From CBDTTM01 sp965363355 (GTDB lineage Bacteria > Bacillota > Negativicutes > Selenomonadales > Selenomonadaceae): a stretch of DNA of 23,086 bases. The notes beneath the pieces are model-generated. The model made no database searches. It was not told the DNA's origin and saw nothing but the letters and a program-made list of their open reading frames with translations. Each line of letters begins with the position of its first letter. Position 1 is the first letter of the stretch. Shown here piece after piece: positions 1 through 6,909 of the stretch. Location of the stretch: positions 1 to 23,086 of the forward strand of contig CBDTTM010000019.1 of the NCBI GenBank assembly GCA_965363355.1, read 5' to 3'. The position numbers were made by a program, and so were the translations under genes.

Positions 1-993
1 GGTCGAGATCAGAAAAAATGCAATCCCTAAAAGCAGCAAAATCCCTTGCATTGTCTTTACCGCTCCAAGCTTATCATAACAACGTTTTACTGGATTTCCC
101 GAAAGAAAGGAAATGACAGAACCCGGCAGCAAAGACATTCCAATTGCAAAGGCCGTCATCCCATTGAGCTGCTTTAGCATCATCGGCAATAAGAACAAAT
201 TAGCAATCGATACTAAAAAAGCAATAAAGCCGATAAATAAAACGGTGGTAAACAACTTATTTTTCAGCAATGCAATGTTGATGAATGGAACTTTCGCCTT
301 GGCTATAACATATAAGAAAAAAATAAAACATAATATCCCGGCAATGCAAAGACGTAAGTCAGTGGATAAACCGACAACAAACAATAAAATTGTTCCAACA
401 AGCAAGACACAGCCTTTAAAATCGAAGACTGCTCATTTAGCAGGCGACATTGGCATCAATTTTACCAAAAAAGGCAATAAAATAACAATCGATGCCGTAA
501 CGAGAAACAATCCTTTGTAACCAAAAAACGAAGTGATAAGTCCGCCGAGAACTGGCCCGCCGCCAGCGCCCAAAGATGCCATCGAAGCCAGCAGCGTCAT
601 ACCTGCGGCTCTTCTTTCCTGGCTATAGAACGCATTGAACGCAAGCATCGTAAGTGACGGTATCGCCGATCCTCCAGCTGCTTGAACTATCCTGCCGAGC
701 AACAATACTTCATAGGATTGTGAAAAAAAGCCGATTACAGACCCTCCGATCAACAAACCTGCTCCAATGATATACAAGATCTTGATTGGGAAAAAATCAG
801 CCAATTTCCCATAAACCATGGTTCCAACTGAAAATATAGCCAGATAAATGACACTGACCAGGCTGACTTGCCCCGAAGTCAAATCATAGGAGGCTTGAAT
901 AAACGGAATTGCCACATTGAACATCGTGTTATTGATTACCGCAAAAAAAATGTACAAGCACAAAATCACGGTTAATTTTGTATCGTCCTTCAA
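1..993 (-). pseudogene. TetA(L)/TetA(K)-type MFS drug exporter, interrupted by in-frame TGA and cut by window edge
   Basis: This is a proton-driven multidrug/tetracycline-type exporter of the major facilitator superfamily in the inner membrane. The first 186 residues show the TetA(L) pattern: an N-terminal helix ending NNTMFNVAIPFIQ, motif A (VYGKLADFFPIK), then GRIVQAAGGSAIPSL and GAGGGPVLGG. A TGA stop at 433-435 follows MSPAK. The same frame then stays open for all 144 remaining codons to the window edge. It resumes with FDFKGCVLL, which matches the TetA(L) segment FDIKGIILM, so the stop is a nonsense change and not the natural end. The start is TTG at 991-993 behind AGGTGA. It lies 61 bp downstream of marR and is probably co-transcribed. 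Loss of function is inferred; a sequencing error or readthrough would be the alternatives. Confidence 0.8.
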
Positions 994-1054
994 ATGAGTT
1001 CACCTACGATTTATTTTCTTTTTTGATTTAAATAATGATTTAGTATACATACTT

Positions 1055-1495
1055 TTAGAGAAGCGAACGCGTTGACAAAAGATTTTGGAACACGCCTTCC
1101 AGTGTCTTCATTGTTTCCTTTTTTTGAGACGAATCCATATGTCCGCTTACACTCTTTTCTAGCCTTGCAAACAGTTCTTCACACGAACTTTGCAGCGATG
1201 CTCCAGCTTGCGTCAAATAAATCCGGGCTCGTCTGGCATCGTGTTCATCTGTTTTTTTCACCACGAATTCTTTATTCAGCAATTGTTCAACCAATCCATT
1301 TACCGAAGATGCCTTTACCAACAGATGCTGTTGAATCTCTTTTTGCATCAGCCCATCTTCATTCCATAAACAACGCAGCAAACGCATCTGCGCTAAGGTA
1401 AGCCCAATTTTATCCAAGCGTTCATTAGCTATTACGGTAATCAAATGGGCACATTTTTGAATGTAATGCCCCAGCTCATCTTCATATGGCTTCAT
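1055..1495 (-). CDS. MarR-family transcriptional regulator
   Basis: A 146-residue winged-helix repressor of the MarR/SlyA type, of usual family length. The DNA-binding core is visible as LTLAQMRLLRCLWNEDG, KEIQQHLLVKASSVNGLVEQL (helix-turn-helix) and the wing DEHDARRARIYLTQAG with its conserved D-R pattern. The start at 1493-1495 is chosen because AAGGGGGA lies 6 bp upstream. The reading frame extends further 5' but without a binding site, and that extension would overlap the promoter. The exporter gene follows 61 bp downstream on the same strand, the classic MarR-efflux arrangement. A perfect dyad inside its own promoter region suggests autoregulation. The inducing ligand is unknown. Confidence 0.9.
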   Translation of the reverse strand: MKPYEDELGHYIQKCAHLITVIANERLDKIGLTLAQMRLLRCLWNEDGLMQKEIQQHLLVKASSVNGLVEQLLNKEFVVKKTDEHDARRARIYLTQAGASLQSSCEELFARLEKSVSGHMDSSQKKETMKTLEGVFQNLLSTRSLL

Positions 1496-1515
1496 AAATA
1501 TCCCCCTTAAATTAT

Positions 1516-1558
1516 TTAGGTACCTAACTAATATAAATCTATACTGCCTAACTGTCAA
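1516..1558 (-). promoter_or_regulatory. sigma-A promoter with overlapping MarR-type operator
   Basis: On the minus strand TTGACA (1553-1558) is separated by exactly 17 bp from TATATT (1530-1535), a near-consensus promoter for marR. Just downstream is a perfect 12-bp palindrome, TTAGGTACCTAA (1516-1527). AGTTAGG occurs a second time inside the spacer. Repression of the marR-exporter unit by MarR is inferred from this layout. Confidence 0.8.
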
Positions 1559-1588
1559 GTTTTCCGCATCGGCACGTTCTTAAAACAC

Positions 1589-1621
1589 ATAAAAATGAGC
1601 CTGCCAAAGGGCAAAGCTCAT
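1589..1621 (-). terminator. Rho-independent terminator of the C_GCAxxG_C_C gene
   Basis: Read on the minus strand, ATGAGC pairs with GCTCAT, continued by TGCC/GGCA with one bulged base around a CTTT loop. A run of T follows directly. It lies about 75 bp beyond the stop of the upstream gene. Confidence 0.65.
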
Positions 1622-1694
1622 CTTGAAATGCCTTGTTTTTTTCATCCACAAGAAACCAAAGGGGACGCTTTCAGCCTTTATCACATCTTCGCTC

Positions 1695-2135
1695 TCAATA
1701 CCCCAATTCTTCCAATAAAAGCACCGCATCCTTCACCAATGAAAAACACATCGGTTTATGAGGTCCTGTCTTTTCATTTATAGGTTCCTGCGGTTCCTTT
1801 TCAATTAGTACGCGACAAACCAAATCCGTATGTTTTTCTTTGAAACGCGTGACAAATTCCTTTGTTTTTTCCGTACACAAGCGTTTTGCTTCTGGGTCAA
1901 ATTCCGTTTCACTGCCATATTTCAAGCCAATCACAATTGCGCCAGCTGAAACAGCTCCGCAGATTTCCCCTGACTTCACACCACCGCCAAGTGCAGCCGC
2001 CACAGAAAACGCCTGCTGCTGTGCAAGTCCATAGGTTTGCGAAAAAGATGCCAATACCGCCTGGCTGCAGCTTCCACCCCGTCTGAAAATCTCCAAGGCC
2101 ATTTCCGTTCTTCCACTCAAAGCCAACAACTCCAT
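1695..2135 (-). CDS. C_GCAxxG_C_C family protein
   Basis: A 146-residue protein of the C_GCAxxG_C_C family, named for its spaced cysteines. Seen here are Cys23 (GSCSQAV), Cys59 in ICGAVSAG, Cys87, Cys107 and Cys130, with the glycine-rich stretch AAALGGGVKSGE between the first two. The family is thought to be redox-active or metal-binding, but no reaction is established. The start is uncertain. The ATG at 2133-2135 has AAAGGA abutting it. A TTG at 2184-2186 has better-spaced AGGAAAA but would add a 17-residue extension not typical of the family. The ATG at 2100-2102 is also possible. It is a single-gene unit ended by its own terminator and divergent from the small lipoprotein gene. Confidence 0.8.
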   Translation of the reverse strand: MELLALSGRTEMALEIFRRGGSCSQAVLASFSQTYGLAQQQAFSVAAALGGGVKSGEICGAVSAGAIVIGLKYGSETEFDPEAKRLCTEKTKEFVTRFKEKHTDLVCRVLIEKEPQEPINEKTGPHKPMCFSLVKDAVLLLEELGY

Positions 2136-2260
2136 TCCTTTAAAATATATTGCATTTACAATTTTTCCATAAAAAACAAAATTCAAAGACTTTTCCTATA
2201 GTTATTTTGTCAAAGCTCCTATATAATTACATGATATCCCAAAACAAAAGGATGGTCTAT

Positions 2261-2575
2261 ATGAAACTTTTTTTAATGGTCCTAATCATTTGCTTTGCAA
2301 CTATATTCTCCGGCTGCGGTAAAATTGTCCCCGCTGAAGATTTTGATACTGCCACCCATACCTTTCAATCGGAATACGCAGCAGCAATAAAAGAAGGCAC
2401 TCCGGTATGGCCAGCAGAAAACAAACAACAGGCAGCTGCTGTAAAAAAATACGAAACAGCAATTGCCTGCATTACAAAAAACCTTCCCAAAAAAGATAAG
2501 ACGCTCTATGAAAACAAAGCTCTTGATATTTTGAAAAACGAACAGAACAAAACCGCTAAAAACGCAGCGGACTAA
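2261..2575 (+). CDS. small predicted lipoprotein of unknown function
   Basis: A 104-residue protein with a lipoprotein signal peptide: Met-Lys, a hydrophobic stretch to residue 17, then the lipobox FSGC with Cys19 as the lipidated residue. The mature part is hydrophilic, rich in Lys, Ala and Gln, and probably helical (QQAAAVKKYETAIACI, ENKALDILKNEQNK). No catalytic motif or known domain is recognised. The start at 2261 is chosen for AAAGGA at the right distance and because it opens the signal peptide; the upstream extension of the frame has no such signal. A TATAAT-like -10 box lies at 2222-2227, without a good -35. Membrane anchoring is confident and the function is unknown. Confidence 0.75.
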   Translation: MKLFLMVLIICFATIFSGCGKIVPAEDFDTATHTFQSEYAAAIKEGTPVWPAENKQQAAAVKKYETAIACITKNLPKKDKTLYENKALDILKNEQNKTAKNAAD

Positions 2576-2868
2576 AACAATGTTCCCTGACCCGCCCATT
2601 CCGATTCATAATTTTATTCTATTATTCCATATTCAAAAATTATGAACATACATCTCTTGCATTGCCTAGCTTTATTAGGATTTACAAATCTTATGAATTA
2701 TCATAAAATACATATATACTTGCGAAAAAGCTCCAAAGATTCACAATCTGCACAATGTGTTTTCCAGCAAACAGAACATGCTGCCCTACCCTATACATTG
2801 TCCCGTGTATTTTTATCTGTTTCGACAAAGCTATCATTTCATTGTTTTACTTTAGGAGGAAACCTGAC
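2576..2868. other. AT-rich intergenic region with repeated TTATGAA dyads
   Basis: No gene is supported in this 293-bp gap. It contains an inverted repeat with perfect 11-bp arms (2605-2615 and 2636-2646, 20-nt loop) and a second dyad TTATGA-ATTA-TCATAA (2691-2706). The word TTATGA(A) or its complement is thus used four times. A TATACT box lies at 2715-2720, 18 bp after TTATGA. The first repeat may end the lipoprotein transcript, although the loop is long and no T run follows. The second may be an operator for the zinc-ribbon gene. Confidence 0.4.
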
Positions 2869-3606
2869 ATGCCTGTTTGTAAGAAATGCGGAAATGACAT
2901 TCCCGCTTCTGCTTGGTCTTGCCCAAATTGCGGCGAACCGAGCCCCCGCGAAGATAATTTCGTTCAAGTAAAAGAAGAGCGACCAGAACCTGTAAAATCG
3001 ACTCCCTTGACGCAGATCATTTCGCAAAAACTACCAGAACCTATAAAGAAGGCACTGGCGTCGCTAACAAATCGTCCCTTAGTTCAAAAAGTATTGCAAA
3101 AACTGGAAAAGGTCCCAAAGCCTCTGCGAATCATCACCTCGGTAATAATTTTGGCTGCATTTTTCATTGGCTTTATCACGATAGGTGCCGATGAAAATGC
3201 CTTGAAAAAGCAGTCACAAGACTTGATTGCCTCCAGAAACATCATTTTACTGGGATCGACAGATACGGAAGCCTTGCGAAAAATAGGCCAGAACACCGAC
3301 CCCGCTTACAAAAAACAATACCTTGATCTCTTGCTTGCCTCCGCCGCAAAAACGCCACTGGCACAACCAATCGTACAGGATGTGCAAAAAAACATAAAGG
3401 TCAGTGCTGAGCTCGAGTCCGTACAGATTGCCGATGACAAGCAGCACGCAACCGTAAACTACATAATTGCTATTCCGACAAATATCATGCGAAAGGGCTC
3501 CCACGAAATTTCGTTAAAGAACGGTCTTTTGCAGACCCAATGGGAAAAATCAGCAGATACATGGTACTTCACCGGTGAAAGTTTTGCCGATGACAGCGAT
3601 GAATAG
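2869..3606 (+). CDS. zinc-ribbon membrane protein with extracytoplasmic C-terminal domain
   Basis: A 245-residue protein in three parts. Residues 1-22 form a zinc ribbon with two CxxC pairs (Cys4/Cys7 and Cys18/Cys21, as CKKCG and CPNCG). Residues 25-86 are a charged linker rich in proline and lysine. Residues 87-107 are one membrane helix (IITSVIILAAFFIGFITIGA). About 138 residues outside the membrane follow, ending in VNYIIAIP and WYFTGESFADD, which look like a beta-rich fold of the kind seen in NTF2-like or DUF4878-type domains. The start at 2869 has TAGGAGGA 9 bp upstream and directly opens the zinc ribbon; the longer upstream frame is not supported. The layout is common among Bacillota membrane sensors of unknown role. 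It is followed by a strong terminator. Confidence 0.8.
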   Translation: MPVCKKCGNDIPASAWSCPNCGEPSPREDNFVQVKEERPEPVKSTPLTQIISQKLPEPIKKALASLTNRPLVQKVLQKLEKVPKPLRIITSVIILAAFFIGFITIGADENALKKQSQDLIASRNIILLGSTDTEALRKIGQNTDPAYKKQYLDLLLASAAKTPLAQPIVQDVQKNIKVSAELESVQIADDKQHATVNYIIAIPTNIMRKGSHEISLKNGLLQTQWEKSADTWYFTGESFADDSDE

Positions 3607-3636
3607 GCATTAAAATTTTTCGTACATATACGAAAT

Positions 3637-3679
3637 GAGGGGAACTCCAAAAAAATGGAGCTCCCCTCGTTTTTATTTT
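3637..3679 (+). terminator. Rho-independent terminator between convergent genes
   Basis: A 12-bp stem (GAGGGGAACTCC with GGAGCTCCCCTC, one mismatch) encloses an A-rich 8-nt loop and is followed by GTTTTTATTTT. It ends the zinc-ribbon gene. The stop codon of the convergent methyltransferase gene lies in the T run, so the hairpin may serve both strands. Confidence 0.9.
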
Positions 3680-4826
3680 ATTCTTTATCCCAAACCGAAG
3701 CTGCAATCTCCTTGACCAAGCGGATTTTATTCCATTGCTGCTCTTCACTTAAGATATTGCCTTCTTCTGTCGATGCAAATCCGCATTGCGGGCTTACACA
3801 TAAACGATTGATATCGACATAACGGGAAGCCTCTTCGATACGATCGAGCATCGCCGCCTTCTCTTCAAGCTGACCTTTTTTCGATGATACGATTCCTAAG
3901 ACAACCAGTTTGTCTGTGACAAAACGAAGCGGTGAAAAATCGCCGGCCCGGTCTGTATCAAACTCGAGATAAAATGCATCCACCTGTTCACCACCAAATA
4001 ATATTTCAGCAATCGGTTCATATCCCCCCGCAGCTGCCCAGGTCGAATGATAATTGCCCCGGCAAACATGCGTGGTAATGGTCAAGTCCGCAGGACGCTC
4101 GCTGATTGCCAAATTATTCACCTTAAGATAAAGCTCCGCCAATTGGCGAGCATCGCTTTGTCCATCTTGCCGTTTCGACCAATACTTTTCATCGCAGAAC
4201 ATTCCCCAAGTGCAGTCATCGAGCTGTAAGCTGCGGCAGCCAGCCGCATAGAGATCCGCAATGACTTGACGATAGGCACTGGCAATATCTTGAACCAACT
4301 CCGAAACATCTGGATATATCGATTCGGTGATTTTCTTGTTTTCAGCTCGCTGCAACTCAGCCAGAAATTGTGCCGGTGCCGGTATCGCCTGGCGCGCCAG
4401 CACCGTTTCGCCAGCAAGTCGTTTTAAGAAACGGAAATGTTCGACAAACGGGTGGCCTTGACCGCCGATTTTTCCCGTCAACTGCGCCGTCTCAGCTCTC
4501 GTTTCTAGTCCATTGAAGCGATAGCCTTCCCCGATCAAAGCTTTTTTCACGCCTTCAAGTCCCCACATGAAATCCAGATGCCACCAGGAACGGCGAAACT
4601 CACCATCGGTGACAGCAAGAAGTCCTGCCTCTTTTTGTTTTTGGACCAAAATCGTTATTTCTTCGTCTTCTATGCGTTTTAGAACGGCTGCATCTATTTT
4701 ATTTTCTTCAAATTCTTTTCTTGCTTCTTTCAAGCGCTGTGGACGCAGAAAACTCCCCACGATATCGTAACGAAAAGGTGATGTTTCTCTTTTCTCTGTC
4801 TTTTCAAATCTAATGCTCATCTTCAT
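3678..4826 (-). CDS. YxjG/YxjH-type cobalamin-independent methionine synthase family protein
   Basis: A 382-residue protein of the MetE C-terminal (UROD/MetE-like) family, the size of the Bacillus YxjG/YxjH group and half that of full MetE. It carries the zinc set expected for activating a thiol substrate: His253 and Cys255 (THVCRGN), Glu288 (FYLEFD) and Cys348 (SPQCGF). The N-terminal VGSFLRPQ and VTDGEFRRSWWHLDF segments are also typical. The likely role is methyl transfer to homocysteine or a related thiol; the methyl donor is not evident because the folate-binding N-terminal half of MetE is absent. The start at 4826 follows AGAGGGG with 4 bp spacing; the ATG at 4847 lies upstream of that site. 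Two LysR genes precede it on the same strand. No S-box or T-box leader is visible. Confidence 0.85.
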   Translation of the reverse strand: MKMSIRFEKTEKRETSPFRYDIVGSFLRPQRLKEARKEFEENKIDAAVLKRIEDEEITILVQKQKEAGLLAVTDGEFRRSWWHLDFMWGLEGVKKALIGEGYRFNGLETRAETAQLTGKIGGQGHPFVEHFRFLKRLAGETVLARQAIPAPAQFLAELQRAENKKITESIYPDVSELVQDIASAYRQVIADLYAAGCRSLQLDDCTWGMFCDEKYWSKRQDGQSDARQLAELYLKVNNLAISERPADLTITTHVCRGNYHSTWAAAGGYEPIAEILFGGEQVDAFYLEFDTDRAGDFSPLRFVTDKLVVLGIVSSKKGQLEEKAAMLDRIEEASRYVDINRLCVSPQCGFASTEEGNILSEEQQWNKIRLVKEIAASVWDKE

Positions 4827-4857
4827 CAGGCCCCTCTGTAAATTCATTTGATGAGTA

Positions 4858-4894
4858 ATTATAGCATGTGGTTTTGTTATAGCCTAACTGCTAT
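4858..4894 (-). promoter_or_regulatory. candidate promoter and LysR-type dyad upstream of the YxjG-like gene
   Basis: On the minus strand TATAAT (4858-4863) has no consensus -35; TTAGGC lies 18 bp upstream. An inverted repeat ATAGC-N6-GCTAT (4879-4894) overlaps that poor -35. A weak -35 covered by a dyad fits a promoter controlled by a LysR-type activator, and the adjacent LysR genes are the natural candidates. This is inferred. Confidence 0.5.
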
Positions 4895-4926
4895 TAGTTT
4901 GAATTGGATATAGAAAAAAGTTATAT

Positions 4927-5850
4927 CTATGCTTTGCGATAATCGGCGACACTTGCCTGCAAAGCTTTCAGATAATCTTCTGCCAAGCGGCTCAGATGCA
5001 CATTTTTATGCGAAATCCAGCCAACCGTGATGCGTTCATCGACGTCAAGCGGCACAGCTACGATATCATTGCCGTTCAAGTCCGAACTGAGGACTCCCGT
5101 GGAAATCGTATAGCCATTTAGCCCAATCAATAAATTGAACAAGGTTGCTCGGTCGCTGACCTGAATCGTTTTGGCATGGTAAACTGTGCTGAGAATCTCT
5201 TCGGAAAAATGAAAGGAATTGTATTCGCCTTGTTCAAACGACAGACAAGGGTATGGATCAAGATCAGCTAGCCGCACCTTTTCTAACTTAGTCAAAGGAT
5301 TTACCGCACTGACAAAAACATGAGGCCTTGCCGTAAACAGCTCAGTGAACGCGACCTGACTTTCTCGAAATATCTTACGAAGCACCTTGCGATTGAATGC
5401 ATTCAGATACAAAATCCCGATTTCACTTCGCAGATTTCTAACGTCCTCGATGATTTCATGTGTCCTTGTTTCTCTTAGCGTGAATTTATAAGCGGACACA
5501 TCATATTGATGGATCAAATCCACAAAAGCATTGACCGCAAATGCATAATGCTGCGTCGACACAGAAAAGTGAGGCGCTGCCGGAACTGAGCTATGGTAAC
5601 GTTTTTCGACCAATTCCATTTGCTCGATGACCTGCCGGGCATAGCCAAGGAATTCTGACCCTTCCGTCGTCACATTGACGCCTCGATTCGTCCGTTCGAA
5701 CACGCTGATGCCCAGCTCATTTTCCAACTCACGCAATGCTTTGGACAAACTCGGCTGCGTGATGAAAAGCTTTTGAGCTGCGATATTCATCGACCCGCAC
5801 CTAGCTATTTCAATCGCGTACTTCATTTGCTGCAACGTCATCTTTATCAT
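4927..5850 (-). CDS. LysR-family transcriptional regulator (first of two)
   Basis: A 307-residue LysR-type regulator. The N-terminal winged helix-turn-helix is clear: LQQMKYAIEIARCGSMNIAA, then FITQPSLSKALRELENELG and FERTNRGVNVTTEG. A type 2 periplasmic-binding-like effector domain follows (about residues 90-300). The start at 5850 has AGAAGGG just upstream; ATG at 5841 is an alternative. Its first codons lie inside the end of the preceding LysR gene with a 41-nt overlap, so the two are probably translated in a coupled way. The YxjG-like gene starts 100 bp downstream with a dyad in its promoter region, which makes sulfur or methionine metabolism a possible target. The effector is unknown. 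Confidence 0.88.
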   Translation of the reverse strand: MIKMTLQQMKYAIEIARCGSMNIAAQKLFITQPSLSKALRELENELGISVFERTNRGVNVTTEGSEFLGYARQVIEQMELVEKRYHSSVPAAPHFSVSTQHYAFAVNAFVDLIHQYDVSAYKFTLRETRTHEIIEDVRNLRSEIGILYLNAFNRKVLRKIFRESQVAFTELFTARPHVFVSAVNPLTKLEKVRLADLDPYPCLSFEQGEYNSFHFSEEILSTVYHAKTIQVSDRATLFNLLIGLNGYTISTGVLSSDLNGNDIVAVPLDVDERITVGWISHKNVHLSRLAEDYLKALQASVADYRKA

Positions 5851-6748
5851 TTTCCCTTCTCTTTTGTCTATATTGTTTTTTCACCAAGCCCAAAAAATTA
5901 TTGACCGCACCTGATAAATATTTGTACTTTTTCCAGATAATCACTGGGCTTGATTCTACGCGAGGATGGATGATTTCTTTGTAAACAAGGTTTTCTGATG
6001 CTAATATATTTTGCGCACTGAGCGGACATAAAGCCACGCCTGTGTTTTCCCGCACCAGCACGATAGCACTCATTAAAGCATTGTAGACGCAAAAAATATT
6101 TGGTTTTAGCCCAATGGAACCAAACCATTGATTGATTTCAATGCCATGCACGATTCGTGAGGGAATGATCAACGGCGCCTTGGCCAAAGCTGACAGCTCA
6201 ATTACCTCTGATGCATCGGCCGCCAATGGATTGTCCACATGCATCAATACCATCCAAGGCTCTTTAGGCAGCATAATGCCCTCATAGCGCTGGCTGTTAA
6301 AAGGCTCACGTACGATACCGATATCCAAAAATCCCTTGTCGAGACGCTCTACGATGTCATCTGAATTTCCATTCCATATGTCAAAGCTGACCTTCGGAAA
6401 GACTTTTCTATAAGAGGAAATCAGTTGCGGCAAAACGCTGGCTCCAGCCGTTTCTATACTGCCGATATTGATCAAGCCGCTTGTCCCATCGCAGCGTTCA
6501 TGCAGCTGATCTTCGGTCTTTTTTATCAAATCCAAAATTTCAACACCGCGATTTTTGAGGAAATAGCCAGCTTCGGTAAGCTGCATCTTTCGTTTACCGC
6601 GCTCAAACAGCGTCACGCCCAGCTGCTCTTCAAGCTGTTTGAGCTGACGGCTGAGCGGCGGTTGTGACATATTGAGCTTGGCTGCCGCTCGCGTGATGTT
6701 TTCTTCCTCTGCAATCGTCAGAAAATATTGCAGCAATCTAATATCCAT
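5810..6748 (-). CDS. LysR-family transcriptional regulator (second of two)
   Basis: A 312-residue LysR-type regulator. The DNA-binding domain begins at once: MDIRLLQYFLTIAEEENITR, SQPPLSRQLKQLEEQLGVTLFERG and MQLTEAGYFL. The rest is the effector-binding domain, with GLINIGSIETAGASVLPQLI opening its first lobe. A basic, charged C-terminal tail (RQKRREND...) overlaps the start of the next LysR gene. The start at 6748 is set by AAGGAG 5 bp upstream; a longer frame begins before this site. It is divergent from an MFS transporter, with an AT-rich dyad cluster in the shared promoter region, so control of that transporter plus autoregulation is likely. It resembles the BenM/CatR-like branch of LysR proteins, which often respond to aromatic or small organic acids, but the ligand cannot be read from sequence. 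Confidence 0.9.
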   Translation of the reverse strand: MDIRLLQYFLTIAEEENITRAAAKLNMSQPPLSRQLKQLEEQLGVTLFERGKRKMQLTEAGYFLKNRGVEILDLIKKTEDQLHERCDGTSGLINIGSIETAGASVLPQLISSYRKVFPKVSFDIWNGNSDDIVERLDKGFLDIGIVREPFNSQRYEGIMLPKEPWMVLMHVDNPLAADASEVIELSALAKAPLIIPSRIVHGIEINQWFGSIGLKPNIFCVYNALMSAIVLVRENTGVALCPLSAQNILASENLVYKEIIHPRVESSPVIIWKKYKYLSGAVNNFLGLVKKQYRQKRRENDKDDVAANEVRD

Positions 6749-6784
6749 GCGCACTCCTTCTATACCCAAAGAGTATGATAAACA

Positions 6785-6827
6785 AATATAATATGTATTA
6801 TGAATAATATCAACCTAATGGTATACT
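6785..6827. promoter_or_regulatory. divergent LysR/MFS promoter region with dyad cluster
   Basis: On the minus strand TTGATA (6808-6813) and TATATT (6785-6790) are 17 bp apart, a good promoter for the LysR gene. Its spacer holds three alternating 6-bp arms, ATAATA-TG-TATTAT-GA-ATAATA (6788-6809), forming two nested dyads. On the plus strand TATACT (6822-6827) with TTATGA 18 bp upstream could serve the MFS gene. A LysR protein bound here could control both directions. Confidence 0.6.
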
Positions 6828-6909
6828 GGTTTTTATCATCGGTCAATCTTTTGTTTTTCAATAAACATAGGATTTTCCGTAAGCTTTATAAAAAGAAAGG
6901 ATCCTTTCC

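Noticed and set aside
433..435. TGA as a selenocysteine or programmed readthrough codon
   Set aside because: The position falls in a loop between helices of a drug exporter, where selenocysteine is not known, and no stem-loop of the required kind was recognised just downstream.
113..520. 135-codon plus-strand frame opposite the broken exporter
   Set aside because: It is an antisense shadow of a clear TetA(L)-type coding sequence.
2222..2227. TATAAT as a full promoter for the small lipoprotein gene
   Set aside because: No acceptable -35 lies 16-18 bp upstream; TTGTCA is only 9 bp away.
4827..4926. S-box or T-box leader for the YxjG-like gene
   Set aside because: The gap is only 100 bp, has no terminator hairpin and shows no recognisable riboswitch core.
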